48,187 bases of DNA from an uncultured Phenylobacterium sp. (GCF_902826855.1 NZ_CADEGK010000008.1:1-48187), one strand, 5' to 3'. Shown: positions 31,588-41,270, counted from the first letter of the stretch. The notes: generated by a model not told the origin, from the sequence alone. Made by a program: numbers and translations.

Positions 31588-33729
31588 GTGAATCCAAACC
31601 GAAACCGAGCTCTCGTGGCCGCCGCTCCCCTGATCCTTGCGCTCGGCGCTCAGGCCGCCAGGGCCGAGGAGGTGGCGGCGCCCGCCGACGTCTCGCCGGT
31701 GGTGGTCACCGCGCCCAAGGACGACACCTACCGCGCCGAGCGCACCTCGAGCGCCACGCGCACGGACACGCCGTTGCGCGACGTGCCTCAGGCGATCACC
31801 GTGATCACGGACGAGCTGATCCGCGACCAGTCGATGCGCGGAATGGCCGACGTAGTGCGCTATGTGCCCGGCGTCACCATGGCGCAGGGCGAGGGGCACC
31901 GCGACGCGCCGACGCTTCGCGGCAACGCGACGACGTCCGACTTCTTCGTCGATGGGGTGCGCGACGACGTCCAGTACTTTCGCGATCTCTACAAGGTGGA
32001 GCGGGTGGAGGTGCTTAAAGGCCCCAACGCCATGATCTTTGGCCGCGGCGGCGGCGGCGGGGTGATCAACCGCGTCGTCAAGAAGCCCGACTGGTCCGCG
32101 GATCGTTCGCTCTCGGCGGAGCTGGGCTCCTGGGACCACCGCAGGTTTACCCTGGACGCGAACCAGCCGTTCAGCGCCGACCTCGCGGGCCGCGTGGTGG
32201 GACTGTTTGAACGATCCGAAAGCTTCCGCGACTTCGTGAACGTCGAGCGGTGGGGGATCAACCCGTCCATCGCGTGGCGCGGCGTGGAGAACCTGACCGT
32301 CCAGCTGTCCTACGAACACTTCGAGGACGACCGCACGGTCGACCGGGGCCTGCCCTCGTTCAACGGCCGGCCCGCGCCCGCCCCGCGCGGCGCCTTCTTC
32401 GGCGACCCGGAGCGCAGCTACGCCACCACCGATGTGGACCTGGTGAATCTCGCCTTCGAGTATCAAGCGATGAGCGGGCTGGTCGTCCGCAATCGAACGG
32501 TCCTCGGCTACTACGACAAGTTCTATCAGAACGTCTTCCCCAGCGGCCCGGCGGCTCCGGGCCTCACCGGCGCGCCGGCGACCTATCCGCTGCAGGCCTA
32601 CAACAACCTGATGAACCGCGAGAACTTGTTCAACCAAACTGACCTAGTCTGGAAGACCGAGTTCGGCGGCCTGGAGCACACCCTGCTGGCCGGCGTCGAA
32701 CTCGGCCGCCAGGAGACCCGCAACCTCCGCCTCAACGGACGCTTCAACACCGTGACGGGGCCCACGACGCTCACCGGCAACCCGTTCGACGATCCCACTC
32801 GCCGCGGCCAGACCATCTTCTTCACCAACACCGGCAACGATGCCTTCAACCGAACCGAAGCGACGATCGTGGCCGGATACATCCAAGACCAGGTGCAGGT
32901 TACCCCGCAGGTGCAGCTCATCGTGGGCCTGCGGTTTGACAGCTTCGACCTCGACTTCCACGACGACCGCGCCTCCGCCGCCGGGCGGCGCGACTTCTCG
33001 CGCCGGGATGAGCTGTGGTCTCCGCGGCTGGGTGTGGTTTTCAAGCCGATCGAGCCGATTTCGCTCTACGCAGGCTATAGCGTCTCCTATCTGCCCAGCT
33101 CGGGGGACCAGTTCTCCTCGCTCAGCGCGGCGAGCGAGAACTTCAAACCGGAAAAGTTCGAGAACTTCGAAGTCGGCCTGAAATGGGAGATCGCCCCCGA
33201 CCTGCTGTTCACCGCCGCCCTCTATCGGCTCGACCGGGACAACACCACCGCGCCCGATCCGAGCCGTCCCGGCCAACTGCTGCTCACCGGCGCCCAGCGG
33301 ACCGAAGGCTTAGAGGCCGAAATCAGGGGCCAGCTCACGGAGCGCTGGCAGGTGGCGGGCGGCTATGCGTGGCAGGATGCGGAGATCACCCGCACAACCT
33401 CCGCCGCGCCGGCGGGACGCAAGGTCCCGCTTGTACCCGAACGCACCTTCTCGCTGTGGAACAAGTACGAGCTCACGTCGACGTTCGGCGTCGGTCTGGG
33501 CGTGATCCATCAGACCAAGATGTTCGCCTCCATCTCCAACGCCGTGACCCTGCCTGGCTTCACGCGGGTGGACGCTGGAGCGTTCGTCAACCTCAGCAAC
33601 GGGTGGCGCGCGCAGGTCAACGTCGAGAATCTGTTCGACAGGCGCTACTTCCCCACTAGCCATGGAGACCACAACATCCTGCCGGGCTCCCCACGCGCCG
33701 TGCGGGTCGCACTGCACTCTCGATTCTGA
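31588..33729 (+). CDS. TonB-dependent siderophore receptor (catecholate/Fiu-like)
   Basis: This 713-residue outer-membrane receptor has a signal peptide (ALVAAAPLILALGAQAARAE), a TonB-box-like VSPVVVTAPK, a plug with DVPQAITVITDELIRDQ, RYVPGVTMAQGEGHRDAPTL and VEVLKGPNAMIFGRGGGGG, and a barrel ending in PRAVRVALHSRF. The motifs resemble receptors of the Fiu/CirA-like catecholate group in TIGR01783, though substrate cannot be read from sequence. The start is GTG at 31588. It follows the broken PepSY gene in the same direction, so it has probably lost that partner. Confidence 0.9.
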   Translation: MNPNRNRALVAAAPLILALGAQAARAEEVAAPADVSPVVVTAPKDDTYRAERTSSATRTDTPLRDVPQAITVITDELIRDQSMRGMADVVRYVPGVTMAQGEGHRDAPTLRGNATTSDFFVDGVRDDVQYFRDLYKVERVEVLKGPNAMIFGRGGGGGVINRVVKKPDWSADRSLSAELGSWDHRRFTLDANQPFSADLAGRVVGLFERSESFRDFVNVERWGINPSIAWRGVENLTVQLSYEHFEDDRTVDRGLPSFNGRPAPAPRGAFFGDPERSYATTDVDLVNLAFEYQAMSGLVVRNRTVLGYYDKFYQNVFPSGPAAPGLTGAPATYPLQAYNNLMNRENLFNQTDLVWKTEFGGLEHTLLAGVELGRQETRNLRLNGRFNTVTGPTTLTGNPFDDPTRRGQTIFFTNTGNDAFNRTEATIVAGYIQDQVQVTPQVQLIVGLRFDSFDLDFHDDRASAAGRRDFSRRDELWSPRLGVVFKPIEPISLYAGYSVSYLPSSGDQFSSLSAASENFKPEKFENFEVGLKWEIAPDLLFTAALYRLDRDNTTAPDPSRPGQLLLTGAQRTEGLEAEIRGQLTERWQVAGGYAWQDAEITRTTSAAPAGRKVPLVPERTFSLWNKYELTSTFGVGLGVIHQTKMFASISNAVTLPGFTRVDAGAFVNLSNGWRAQVNVENLFDRRYFPTSHGDHNILPGSPRAVRVALHSRF

Positions 33730-33878
33730 CGCCAGTGCCGGCAAAAATTGCAGTCTCTTCCATAACCTCGATGCATGATGACGCTCAAATCCGCCTTTGA
33801 TGTGCTGATCCCCCCATGGTCCGGTCCTCTCGAGGGTGCGGGTCTTCGCAGCCCAGGAGCAGGCAATTGGGGGAAGGC

Positions 33879-36368
33879 ATGGGTTCGAAGGGCTCGGTTG
33901 CGCGTGCGGCGCTTCTGGCATCCGTCTCGGCGCTCGGCGGCGCCCTGATCGCAGGGCTTCCTGCCGTCGCCCTCGGTCAGGAGACGGCCGCGGACCAGGT
34001 CGATGAGGTCGTGGTCACCGGCACCCGGCGCGCCGGCGTCACCCTCACGGAATCGTCGACACCTGTTGACGTGGTGTCTGGCGAGACCCTGCAACGGCAA
34101 GGGTCTTCGGACCTGAACGACGCCCTGAAGACCACCGTCGTCTCGCTCAACGTCCAGAAATTCGTGGCGCAGGACGCCTCGGCCTTCGTCCGACCGTTCA
34201 GCCTGCGCGGCCTGCCGCCGGACCAGACGCTCGTCCTGATCAACGGCAAGCGCCGCCACCGCTCGGCGGTGGTGCAGATCACCAACCAGCCGCTCGCGGC
34301 CGGCGCCCAGGGCGTCGACCTCTCCACCATCCCCGCCATCGCTGTGGACCGGATCGAAGTGCTCCGAGACGGGGCGGCCGCGCAGTACGGCTCCGACGCC
34401 ATTGCCGGCGTGATCAACTTCCAGCTCAAGCGCCAGAGCGAAGGCGTCACCGCCATCGCCCGCTATGGCCAGTTCTACGAAGGCGACGGCGAGGACTATA
34501 ACATCCAGCTCAATGTGGGCTTGCCGCTCTCCGCCGAAGGCTTCCTGAATATCAGCGGCGAGCTGTCCAGCTCGGCCAAGACCTCGCGCGGAACCCAGCG
34601 GCCGGACGCCCAGGCGCTCATCAACTCCGGCAACACGGCCGTGCCGGTCCCGGCCCAGCGCTGGGGCGCGCCGAAGGTCGACGCCGCCCGCCTGTTCTTC
34701 AATGCCGAGCTGCCGGCGACCGAGACGGTGACGGCCTACGCCTTCGGCAACTTCGGACAGGCCTCGGCTGAATCCGACTTCTTCTACCGGCCGCTGAGCC
34801 GCGCCGATGTCTTTGCCAGCGTGCCGCTTACTACGACGCCGGGTGGGCCGCGCTTCAGCTTCAACGGCCGCTTCCCGGGCGGCTTCGCCCCGATCTTCCG
34901 CAGCAATATGCTGGACATGAGCCTGACCACGGGGGCGAAGGGTGAGGCCTTCGGCGGCCTCCGCTACGACTTCAGCGCGGGGCTCGCCCAGAACGAAATC
35001 GAGTTCAAGCTCGACAACACGGTGAACCCGTCCCTTGGACCGGACTCCCCCGCCTCGTTCCGCGCTGGGGAACTGCAGCAGCGAGAGGCGCGGCTCAACG
35101 CCGACTTCGTGTATCCCGTCGACACCGGCATGTTCGCCGAACCGCTGAACGTGGCGTTTGGCGCGGAGTATCGCCGCGAGACCTTCGAGATCAAGCCGGG
35201 GGAGCCCGCCTCGTACCAGGCGGGACGGTTCGCCAGCGTTGTAGATCCGGACACGGGCCGGATTGTCGGCTTGGCCGTGGGCTCCAGCGGCTTCCCGGGG
35301 TACACGCCGGCTTCCGCTGGTTCGTTCTCACGCAGCAACTGGGCGGCGTACGTCGACCTCGAGACCGAGGTCGTGGAGAGGCTGACCATCGGCGCGGCCG
35401 CCCGTTACGAGGACTTCTCCGACTTCGGCAGCACCTTCAACTGGAAGCTCACCGGCCGGTACGAGCTGTTTGACGGCTTCGCCGTCCGGGGCTCGGTCAA
35501 CACGGGCTTCCGCGCTCCTACCCCCGGCCAGTCCAACATTTCCGACGTGGCCACCAACATTGACCCCCTTACCGGCGGCCTTTTGCTGATCGCCACCCGC
35601 CCGCCGACCGACCCCATCGCCCAGTTCTACGGCGCGCAGCCGCTGAAGGAGGAAGAGTCCAAGAACTACGCCGTGGGCGCCGTCCTGGACCTGAGCGGCT
35701 TTGTACTGACTGTCGACTACTTCAACATCCAGGTGGATGACCGCGTCGCGCTCACTTCGCGGATCACTATCACCCCGGCCGACCGCGCCGCCCTCATCGC
35801 CCGCGGCACGCCGGCCGGCGACCTCCAGAGCGTCCGCTTCTTCGGCAACTTCTTCGACACCGAGACCGAGGGCGTCGACATCGTGCTCTCCAAGTCCTGG
35901 GCGATGGACCTGGGCAAGGTCGGACTGACCGCCGCGGCCAACTATACCAAGAGCAAGGTCACCGCCCTCAGGGACCCTCGCGCCGTGGACCGCGAGCGGA
36001 GGATTGAAATCGGAAACTTCAACCCGCGCTGGCGCGGGAACGTCACCGGCACCTGGGAGCGGGGCCCCTGGAATGTCCTGGTGCGGGCGAACTACTACGG
36101 CAAGTGGATCGACGCGGTGCCCAACGCCGTCCCCACGGCGCTCTCCTTCGACCAGGAGTTCGGGGCCGAATGGCTGGTCGATGCCGAGGTCAGCTACCAG
36201 GCGACCGAAAACCTCGCCATCGCCGTCGGCGCCGACAACCTGCTCGACGCCTATCCCGACAAGGACCGCCGCCAGGCGCAGATCAACAACGGCATCGTCT
36301 ATCCGCAGTTCTCGCCCTTCGGCTTCAACGGCGGGTTCTGGTACGTCCGCCTGACCGGCAAGTTCTGA
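33879..36368 (+). CDS. TonB-dependent receptor linked to the amino-acid-like uptake cluster
   Basis: This receptor of about 829 residues has a signal peptide (ALLASVSALGGALIAGLPAV), a TonB box VDEVVVTGTR, a plug with STPVDVVSGETLQRQGSSDL and VLRDGAAAQYGSDAIAGVIN, and a barrel ending FWYVRLTGKF. It belongs to the large general receptor group of Caulobacterales/Sphingomonadales rather than the siderophore subgroup of the two receptors upstream. The ATG at 33879 follows GGGGGAAGG. The RidA-family gene begins 8 bases after its stop, so they form an operon, which suggests import of a metabolisable compound. Confidence 0.9.
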   Translation: MGSKGSVARAALLASVSALGGALIAGLPAVALGQETAADQVDEVVVTGTRRAGVTLTESSTPVDVVSGETLQRQGSSDLNDALKTTVVSLNVQKFVAQDASAFVRPFSLRGLPPDQTLVLINGKRRHRSAVVQITNQPLAAGAQGVDLSTIPAIAVDRIEVLRDGAAAQYGSDAIAGVINFQLKRQSEGVTAIARYGQFYEGDGEDYNIQLNVGLPLSAEGFLNISGELSSSAKTSRGTQRPDAQALINSGNTAVPVPAQRWGAPKVDAARLFFNAELPATETVTAYAFGNFGQASAESDFFYRPLSRADVFASVPLTTTPGGPRFSFNGRFPGGFAPIFRSNMLDMSLTTGAKGEAFGGLRYDFSAGLAQNEIEFKLDNTVNPSLGPDSPASFRAGELQQREARLNADFVYPVDTGMFAEPLNVAFGAEYRRETFEIKPGEPASYQAGRFASVVDPDTGRIVGLAVGSSGFPGYTPASAGSFSRSNWAAYVDLETEVVERLTIGAAARYEDFSDFGSTFNWKLTGRYELFDGFAVRGSVNTGFRAPTPGQSNISDVATNIDPLTGGLLLIATRPPTDPIAQFYGAQPLKEEESKNYAVGAVLDLSGFVLTVDYFNIQVDDRVALTSRITITPADRAALIARGTPAGDLQSVRFFGNFFDTETEGVDIVLSKSWAMDLGKVGLTAAANYTKSKVTALRDPRAVDRERRIEIGNFNPRWRGNVTGTWERGPWNVLVRANYYGKWIDAVPNAVPTALSFDQEFGAEWLVDAEVSYQATENLAIAVGADNLLDAYPDKDRRQAQINNGIVYPQFSPFGFNGGFWYVRLTGKF

Positions 36369-36376
36369 GCCGGCAG

Positions 36377-36847
36377 ATGGACTCCGCCTCGATCGATGCG
36401 CGGCTGGCGGCGCTCGGCATCGCCCTGCCAGCCGCCTCTGCCCCGGTCGCCAACTACGTCCCGGTGGTGCTGCACCACGGGGTCGCTACGGTCTCGGGGC
36501 AGCTGCCCCGCAACGAGCATGGCCTGATCACCGGCAAGGTGGGCCAGGACGTCGGCCTGGAGGCGGGCCGCCACGCGGCGCGCCAATGCGGCCTCGCGGT
36601 GCTGGCGCAATTGCGCGAGGCGCTGGGCGGCGACCTGGGGCGGGTGCGCCGCTGCGTGCAGCTCACCGGCTTCGTCAACGCGACGCCGGAGTTCACCGAC
36701 CACCCGACGGTGGTGAACGGGGCCTCGGACCTGATGGTGGAGGTGTTCGGCGAGGCCGGGCGGCACGCCCGCGCGGCGGTCGGCGCGGGCAGCCTTCCGC
36801 TGGGCGCGGCGGTGGAGGTGGCCGCCACCTTTGCGGTGGACGAATAG
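36377..36847 (+). CDS. RidA/YjgF-family protein
   Basis: This 156-residue protein belongs to the longer RidA subgroup (chorismate-mutase-like fold). Family marks are HHGVATVSGQLPRNEHGLIT, VGQDVGLEAGRHAARQCGLA, GDLGRVRRCVQLTGFVNATP and FGEAGRHARAAVGAGSLPLG, the last containing the conserved Arg and Gly-x-x-x-LP loop. RidA proteins hydrolyse reactive enamines/imines such as 2-aminoacrylate, which PLP lyases release. It overlaps nothing but follows the TonB receptor by 8 bases, and it converges with the LysR gene. The nearby PLP lyase makes a detoxifying role attractive. Confidence 0.88.
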   Translation: MDSASIDARLAALGIALPAASAPVANYVPVVLHHGVATVSGQLPRNEHGLITGKVGQDVGLEAGRHAARQCGLAVLAQLREALGGDLGRVRRCVQLTGFVNATPEFTDHPTVVNGASDLMVEVFGEAGRHARAAVGAGSLPLGAAVEVAATFAVDE

Positions 36848-36852
36848 GCGGC

Positions 36853-37782
36853 CTACGGCGCGAAGCGGCCGAAGCGGCGCTCACAGGCGGCGTCGAGGAG
36901 GTCGCGTTCGGCTTGCAGGAAAACCAGAAGCTCATCCACCAGCCGGGAGCGCGCGCGATGCGGCGGCAGGATCATCAAAGATCGGAAAGCGATACCGGGC
37001 TCGAACGGCCGGGCGACCAGCCCCAGCGGCTCGAAGCGATCCGACACATAGGTCAGCGAATTGGTCAGGCCGACCCCCACCCCCTCGATGGCGAGTTGGC
37101 AGACGGTGGCGGCGAACTGGGTCTCCACCACGAACTGCGGCTTGGCGCCGGCCGTCTCCAGGGCGGCGTTGAACTGGATGCGCGCGGTGTCGTCCGGCGC
37201 CAGCGAAATGACCCGCAGGCCGTCCAGGTGCTCCGGGCGCACGATGTCGTGCCGAGCGAGCGCGTGGTCCGGCGGCATCACGCAGATTCCGCGGGTCTCG
37301 ATGAACGGGGAAACCACCAGGTTGGAACGGTCGATCTCCTCGGCGCAGAGGCCGATGTCGTAGGAGCCGCTGGCCACCAGGTTGCGCACCGTCACCGAAT
37401 TGCCGATCTCGAACCGCACCGAGACCCCCGGCCATCGGTCGGTGAAGCGCTTCAGCACCTTGGGCACGAACGACAAGCCCAGCGCTGCGGAACTGGCGAT
37501 CCGCACGGAGCCGGTGCCCACCGCCCGGATCCGGGCCACGGATTGGCGCAGCCGGTCGAGGCCTACGAAGGTGTCGAGCACCTCCTGGTAGAGCAGGTGC
37601 GCCTCCGGCGTCGGCGTCAGCCGCGGCCCCGACCGTTCGAACAGCTTCAGCTTGGTCGTGTCCTCCAGCCGCTTCAGCGAGCGGCTGATGGCCGGCTGAG
37701 ACATGCGCATCAACTCCGCGGCAGCGGTGGTGGAGCCGGTCTTCATCACCGCGCTGAAGGCTTCGATGAGCGTCAGGTTCAT
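36853..37782 (-). CDS. LysR-family regulator (OccR/NocR-like)
   Basis: This 309-residue regulator has an N-terminal winged HTH: LIEAFSAVMKTGSTTAAAEL, MRMSQPAISRSLKRLEDTTK and LFERSGPRLTPTPEA. The words AAELM-QPAISR-K-E-TKL-LFER-G-PT-EA-VGL match the pattern of opine regulators OccR/NocR. The remaining two-thirds is the ligand-binding domain (SVRFEIGNSVTVRNLVASG, ICVMPPDHALARHDIV). It is divergent from the lyase/ABC operon with about 95 bases between starts, where a perfect LysR box lies. The ligand is likely the transported compound or its product. Confidence 0.9.
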   Translation of the reverse strand: MNLTLIEAFSAVMKTGSTTAAAELMRMSQPAISRSLKRLEDTTKLKLFERSGPRLTPTPEAHLLYQEVLDTFVGLDRLRQSVARIRAVGTGSVRIASSAALGLSFVPKVLKRFTDRWPGVSVRFEIGNSVTVRNLVASGSYDIGLCAEEIDRSNLVVSPFIETRGICVMPPDHALARHDIVRPEHLDGLRVISLAPDDTARIQFNAALETAGAKPQFVVETQFAATVCQLAIEGVGVGLTNSLTYVSDRFEPLGLVARPFEPGIAFRSLMILPPHRARSRLVDELLVFLQAERDLLDAACERRFGRFAP

Positions 37783-37786
37783 GACC

Positions 37787-37809
37787 AAGCATAACCTCTG
37801 CGCATGCTT
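37787..37809. promoter_or_regulatory. LysR-type operator AAGCAT-N11-ATGCTT
   Basis: A perfect 6-base inverted repeat separated by 11 bases lies 5 bases upstream of the LysR start and about 70 bases before the lyase start. It contains the T-N11-A core expected of LysR-type boxes. Its position fits autorepression of the regulator and activation of the divergent operon. Confidence 0.7.
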
Positions 37810-37877
37810 TGCCCGCAACTATGAATTTGAACCCCCCGCGCCTGCGGGCTACGCCTTTGGCCAACGGAGCTGTTGAG

Positions 37878-39065
37878 ATGCGTGATCCCACCCTTTGCGT
37901 GACGCCGGGCGACGGCGATCCGGGGCCGTTCCAGAGCCTCGCCGTTCCCGTGCACCGCGCCTCGACGGTGGTCTTCCCCACAGTGGCCGCCTACCAGGGC
38001 CGGCGCGACGAGATCTACGACGGCTTCTCCTACGGCCTCTACGGAACGCCGACCTCGCGGGAACTGGAGACCCGGCTCGCGCGCCTTGAGGGCGCGGCAC
38101 GCACCCTCGTCGTACCCTCGGGCTTTGCCGCGATCGCGCTCACGACCCTAGCGGCGGTCGCGCCCGGACAGCGGGTGCTGTTCCCCGACAGCATCTACGA
38201 CACGGTCAGGCCGTTCGCGGCCCATTTCCTGGCCGGGCTGGGTATCGCGTCCGGCTACTACGACCCGATGGCCGGCGGCGGCCTCGGCGAGCAGCTCACC
38301 GACGACGTCGGCCTGGTGTGGGTGGAATCGCCCGGGTCGATGACGATGGAGGTGCAGAACGTCTCGGCGATCGCCGCGGCCGCCCGCGCCCGCGGGGCCA
38401 AGGTCGCCGCCGACAACACCTGGGCCACCCCCTTGCGGTTCAAGCCTTTGGCGCACGGCGTCGACTTTTCGATCTGCGCACTCTCTAAATATGTCGCGGG
38501 CCATTCCGACGTGATGATGGGGTCGGTCTCAGTCGGCGACGTGGACCTCTACCGGCGGCTCAAGGACTACAGCCGCTACCTGGGCTACGGCGTCTCGGCC
38601 GACGAAAGCAGCCTGGTGCTCCGCGGGCTGGAGACCCTGGCCGTGCGGATGGACCGCGCCGAGCAGAGCGCCACACGGCTGGCGGACTGGGCGGCGCAGC
38701 AGCCCTGGGCCGCCGAGGTGCGCTTCCCGCCACGGCCCGGCAGCCCCGGCCACGACCTCTGGAAGCGCGATTTCACCGGCGGCGCGGGCCTGTTCTCGGT
38801 CTTCCTGCACGAGTGGGCGCGCCCGGGCCTTGCGACGGCGGTGGAGGCGCTGCAGCTCTTCGCCATCGGCGCGAGTTGGGGCGGCACCCGCAGCCTGGTG
38901 GCGGTCCTCGACGGGCCGCCCCTGCGCACAGCCGCGCCCCTGCTCCACAAAGGTCCGGTGGTGCGTTTCAGCGTCGGGCTTGAAGACGCCGACGACCTTC
39001 TGGCCGACCTCGCCCAGGCGTTCGGGGGCCTCGCATCGGGCGAAAGCTCTGAACGCCATGGATAG
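37878..39065 (+). CDS. PLP-dependent Cys/Met-metabolism lyase (MetC-like)
   Basis: This 395-residue enzyme of the gamma-family of PLP enzymes (cystathionine beta/gamma-lyase group) shows the substrate/PLP loop YGLYGTPTSRELETRLARLE, the serine loop VVPSGFAAIALT, the Asp motif ARGAKVAADNTWATPL, the Schiff-base Lys204 in ICALSKYVAGHSD, and near the C terminus FAIGASWGGTRSLV and VRFSVGLEDADDL. The start at 37878 has GGAG upstream; a TTG at 37809 is less likely. The gene overlaps the binding-protein gene by 8 bases. In context it is a catabolic C-S or related lyase rather than a biosynthetic MetC. Confidence 0.88.
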   Translation: MRDPTLCVTPGDGDPGPFQSLAVPVHRASTVVFPTVAAYQGRRDEIYDGFSYGLYGTPTSRELETRLARLEGAARTLVVPSGFAAIALTTLAAVAPGQRVLFPDSIYDTVRPFAAHFLAGLGIASGYYDPMAGGGLGEQLTDDVGLVWVESPGSMTMEVQNVSAIAAAARARGAKVAADNTWATPLRFKPLAHGVDFSICALSKYVAGHSDVMMGSVSVGDVDLYRRLKDYSRYLGYGVSADESSLVLRGLETLAVRMDRAEQSATRLADWAAQQPWAAEVRFPPRPGSPGHDLWKRDFTGGAGLFSVFLHEWARPGLATAVEALQLFAIGASWGGTRSLVAVLDGPPLRTAAPLLHKGPVVRFSVGLEDADDLLADLAQAFGGLASGESSERHG

Positions 39066-40101
39066 CCGCGCGGCGCGGCTGCGAGTGGCGACGGCCCTTG
39101 CCGGGTTGGCGGCCATACTGCTCGCCGGTTGTGCCCCACCCCCCAAGGAACGCGGCGCGGTGCCCCGAATGGTTGGCCGGGACTATGTGACCTGCGGCGC
39201 CAGCCAGGGCATCACGGGTCTGTCCCGGCCCGACGAAAAAGGCGTCTGGCGCGGGTTCGACGTCGACGTATGCCGCGCTTTCGCGGCGGCCCTACTTGGC
39301 GACGCGAAGAAGATCCGCTTCATCCCGCTCAATGCCGCGCAGCGCCTGCCGGCCGTGCAGACCGGCGAGATCGACGTCCTCTCCCGGACCACGACGGTGA
39401 CCTTCACGCGCGACATGGCGATCCGGTTTGTCGCGGTGACTCAGTTCGATACGGATGTCCTGATCTTCCGCCGGGCGCTCGGCGCGGCGACGCCGAAGGA
39501 CCTGGACGGCCGAACCGTATGCCTGCAGAGCGGCGGCAGCTCCGCGGACAACACCCTCACTCGCGTGGAGACGGACGAGAAAATCCACTTCGAGCGCGTC
39601 TATTTCGACTCCACGATCACGGCTCGTGACGCCTACTTCTCGGGCCGCTGCGACGTCTACGTGACCGATGGCTTTCTCGGGGCCAGCCAGGTGGCGACGG
39701 TGGCGCGAAACCCCGCTGAGCACACCTTGCTCTACCTCGACCATCTTCTGCCCCAGGGCGTGGCCATCTCCCGCGGCGACGACCGCTGGTTCGACGTGGT
39801 CCGCTGGACGGTCAACCTGCTGATCTGGGCCGAGCAAAACGGCGTGACCCAGGCCAATGTGGATGAGCAGCGCCGAAGCGGACCCGCCGACGTCCGACGC
39901 GTGCTGGGCGGCGATCCCGCCTTCGGGCGCGCGATCGGGTTGGACGCGGACTGGGCCTACCAGGTCATCAAACAGGTCGGGAACTACGGGGACATCTGGG
40001 ACCGCAATCTTGGACCGGCCACCCGCATCAAGGCCGATCGCCGCCTCAACAAGCCATACAAAGAAGGCGGCTTGCAGTTCCCCTTCCCGTGGGACGTCTG
40101 A
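39058..40101 (+). CDS. aapJ: Amino-acid ABC transporter binding lipoprotein (AapJ-like)
   Basis: This 347-residue solute-binding protein of family 3 has signal peptide and lipobox ILLAGC (Cys25), so it is anchored. Typical motifs are YVTCGASQGITGLSRPDEKG, GFDVDVCRAFAAAL, KIRFIPLNAAQRLPAVQTGE, IDVLSRTTTVTFTRD, and a C-terminal RIKADRRLNKPYKEGGLQFP. AapJ of rhizobia binds many L-amino acids; the lipid anchor is less common. The start overlaps the lyase stop (ATGGATAG), giving tight coupling. Confidence 0.88.
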   Translation: MDSRAARLRVATALAGLAAILLAGCAPPPKERGAVPRMVGRDYVTCGASQGITGLSRPDEKGVWRGFDVDVCRAFAAALLGDAKKIRFIPLNAAQRLPAVQTGEIDVLSRTTTVTFTRDMAIRFVAVTQFDTDVLIFRRALGAATPKDLDGRTVCLQSGGSSADNTLTRVETDEKIHFERVYFDSTITARDAYFSGRCDVYVTDGFLGASQVATVARNPAEHTLLYLDHLLPQGVAISRGDDRWFDVVRWTVNLLIWAEQNGVTQANVDEQRRSGPADVRRVLGGDPAFGRAIGLDADWAYQVIKQVGNYGDIWDRNLGPATRIKADRRLNKPYKEGGLQFPFPWDV

Positions 40102-40106
40102 CGGCC

Positions 40107-41270
40107 ATGACCGCGCCGACCGCCGCAGCGCCGCCTCGCGCCCAGTCGGCCTCGCGCGGGGCTATCGCAATCCAGTCGGGGGCGTTGGCGCTCGTCGCTG
40201 CGGCCCTGGCGCTGGTGGCCGTGACGACCGCCTCGAACCTGCAGCTGCGTGGAATCCCGGTCGGCTTTGAATTCCTGAACGACCGGTCCGGCTTCAAGAT
40301 CGCGGACACGGTCATCCCGTTCGTCCCCGATCACAGCTATCTCCGCGCGATCCTCGTCGCCATCGCCAACACGCTGTTCCTCTCCGCCCTGGTCTGCATC
40401 GCGGCCACCGTCCTGGGCGCGGCGCTGGGCGTGGCGCGGCTCAGCACCAACCCCCTGGTCGCGGCGCTGGCGGCCATCTGGGTCGAGGCGGTGCGCAACA
40501 CCCCGCCGCTCCTGCTGCTGATCTTCCTGTATGCCTTCTGGGGACAGGTGATGCCCGCCGAGGCTCCTCGAGAGGTGGCGCCCGGCGTACTCGCCTCGAT
40601 CCGTGGCCTCGCGGTTCCCAAGCTCTCTCTCGGACTGCCCCCGCTCGCGCTGCTGGCTGCTGTTGCACTCTCAGCTGGTCTCTACCTGACGGCGTCCCTA
40701 GCGGCGCGGCGCGCCGCGCGCGCCGGGCGACGAGCGCCGTACCGGTCGGCGGCGCTCGCAGCGATCGGGGTGGCCTGGCTCGGGGCGGCGCTCGCTCCAG
40801 GGGCAGGGTTCGAGCTGCCGCTGGTCGAGGGAGACAAGATCGTAGGCGGCGCGCGGCTTACGCCGGAGTTCGCGACGGCGCTGTTCGGGTTGACCGTCTA
40901 CACCGCGGGCTTCGTGGCCGAGATCGTCCGGTCCGGAATCCAGTCGGTGCCTCGTGGCCAGTGGGAGGCGGGCCGCGCGCTCGGGCTGCGCGAACGCCAG
41001 ATCCTGCGCCTCGTGGTCGCGCCGCAGATGCTGCGCGTCATCATCCCTCCGATGACGAGCCAGTACATCAACACGGTCAAGAACAGCACCCTGGCGATCG
41101 CCGTCGGCTACTCTGAGTTCATGACGGTGATGGGCACGGTGATCAACCGCACCAATCACGCGATCGAAGGCACCCTGATCATCGTGCTCGTCTACACGGC
41201 CATCAACCTGGCCCTTTCAGGCGTGCTCAACCTCTACAACCGCAAGGTCCAGCTGGTGGGCCGCGCATGA
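40107..41270 (+). CDS. aapQ: Amino-acid ABC transporter permease (AapQ-like)
   Basis: This 387-residue integral membrane subunit has the usual N-terminal helix and the family NLQLRGIPVGFEFLNDRSGF periplasmic stretch, a long insertion between helices (residues about 160-240), and the ABC-coupling EAA loop SVPRGQWEAGRALGLRERQI followed by the conserved MLRVIIPPMTSQYINTVKNS. The ATG at 40107 follows the binding-protein stop by 5 bases; a GTG at 40089 is possible. It forms a heterodimer with the next gene's product. Confidence 0.9.
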   Translation: MTAPTAAAPPRAQSASRGAIAIQSGALALVAAALALVAVTTASNLQLRGIPVGFEFLNDRSGFKIADTVIPFVPDHSYLRAILVAIANTLFLSALVCIAATVLGAALGVARLSTNPLVAALAAIWVEAVRNTPPLLLLIFLYAFWGQVMPAEAPREVAPGVLASIRGLAVPKLSLGLPPLALLAAVALSAGLYLTASLAARRAARAGRRAPYRSAALAAIGVAWLGAALAPGAGFELPLVEGDKIVGGARLTPEFATALFGLTVYTAGFVAEIVRSGIQSVPRGQWEAGRALGLRERQILRLVVAPQMLRVIIPPMTSQYINTVKNSTLAIAVGYSEFMTVMGTVINRTNHAIEGTLIIVLVYTAINLALSGVLNLYNRKVQLVGRA

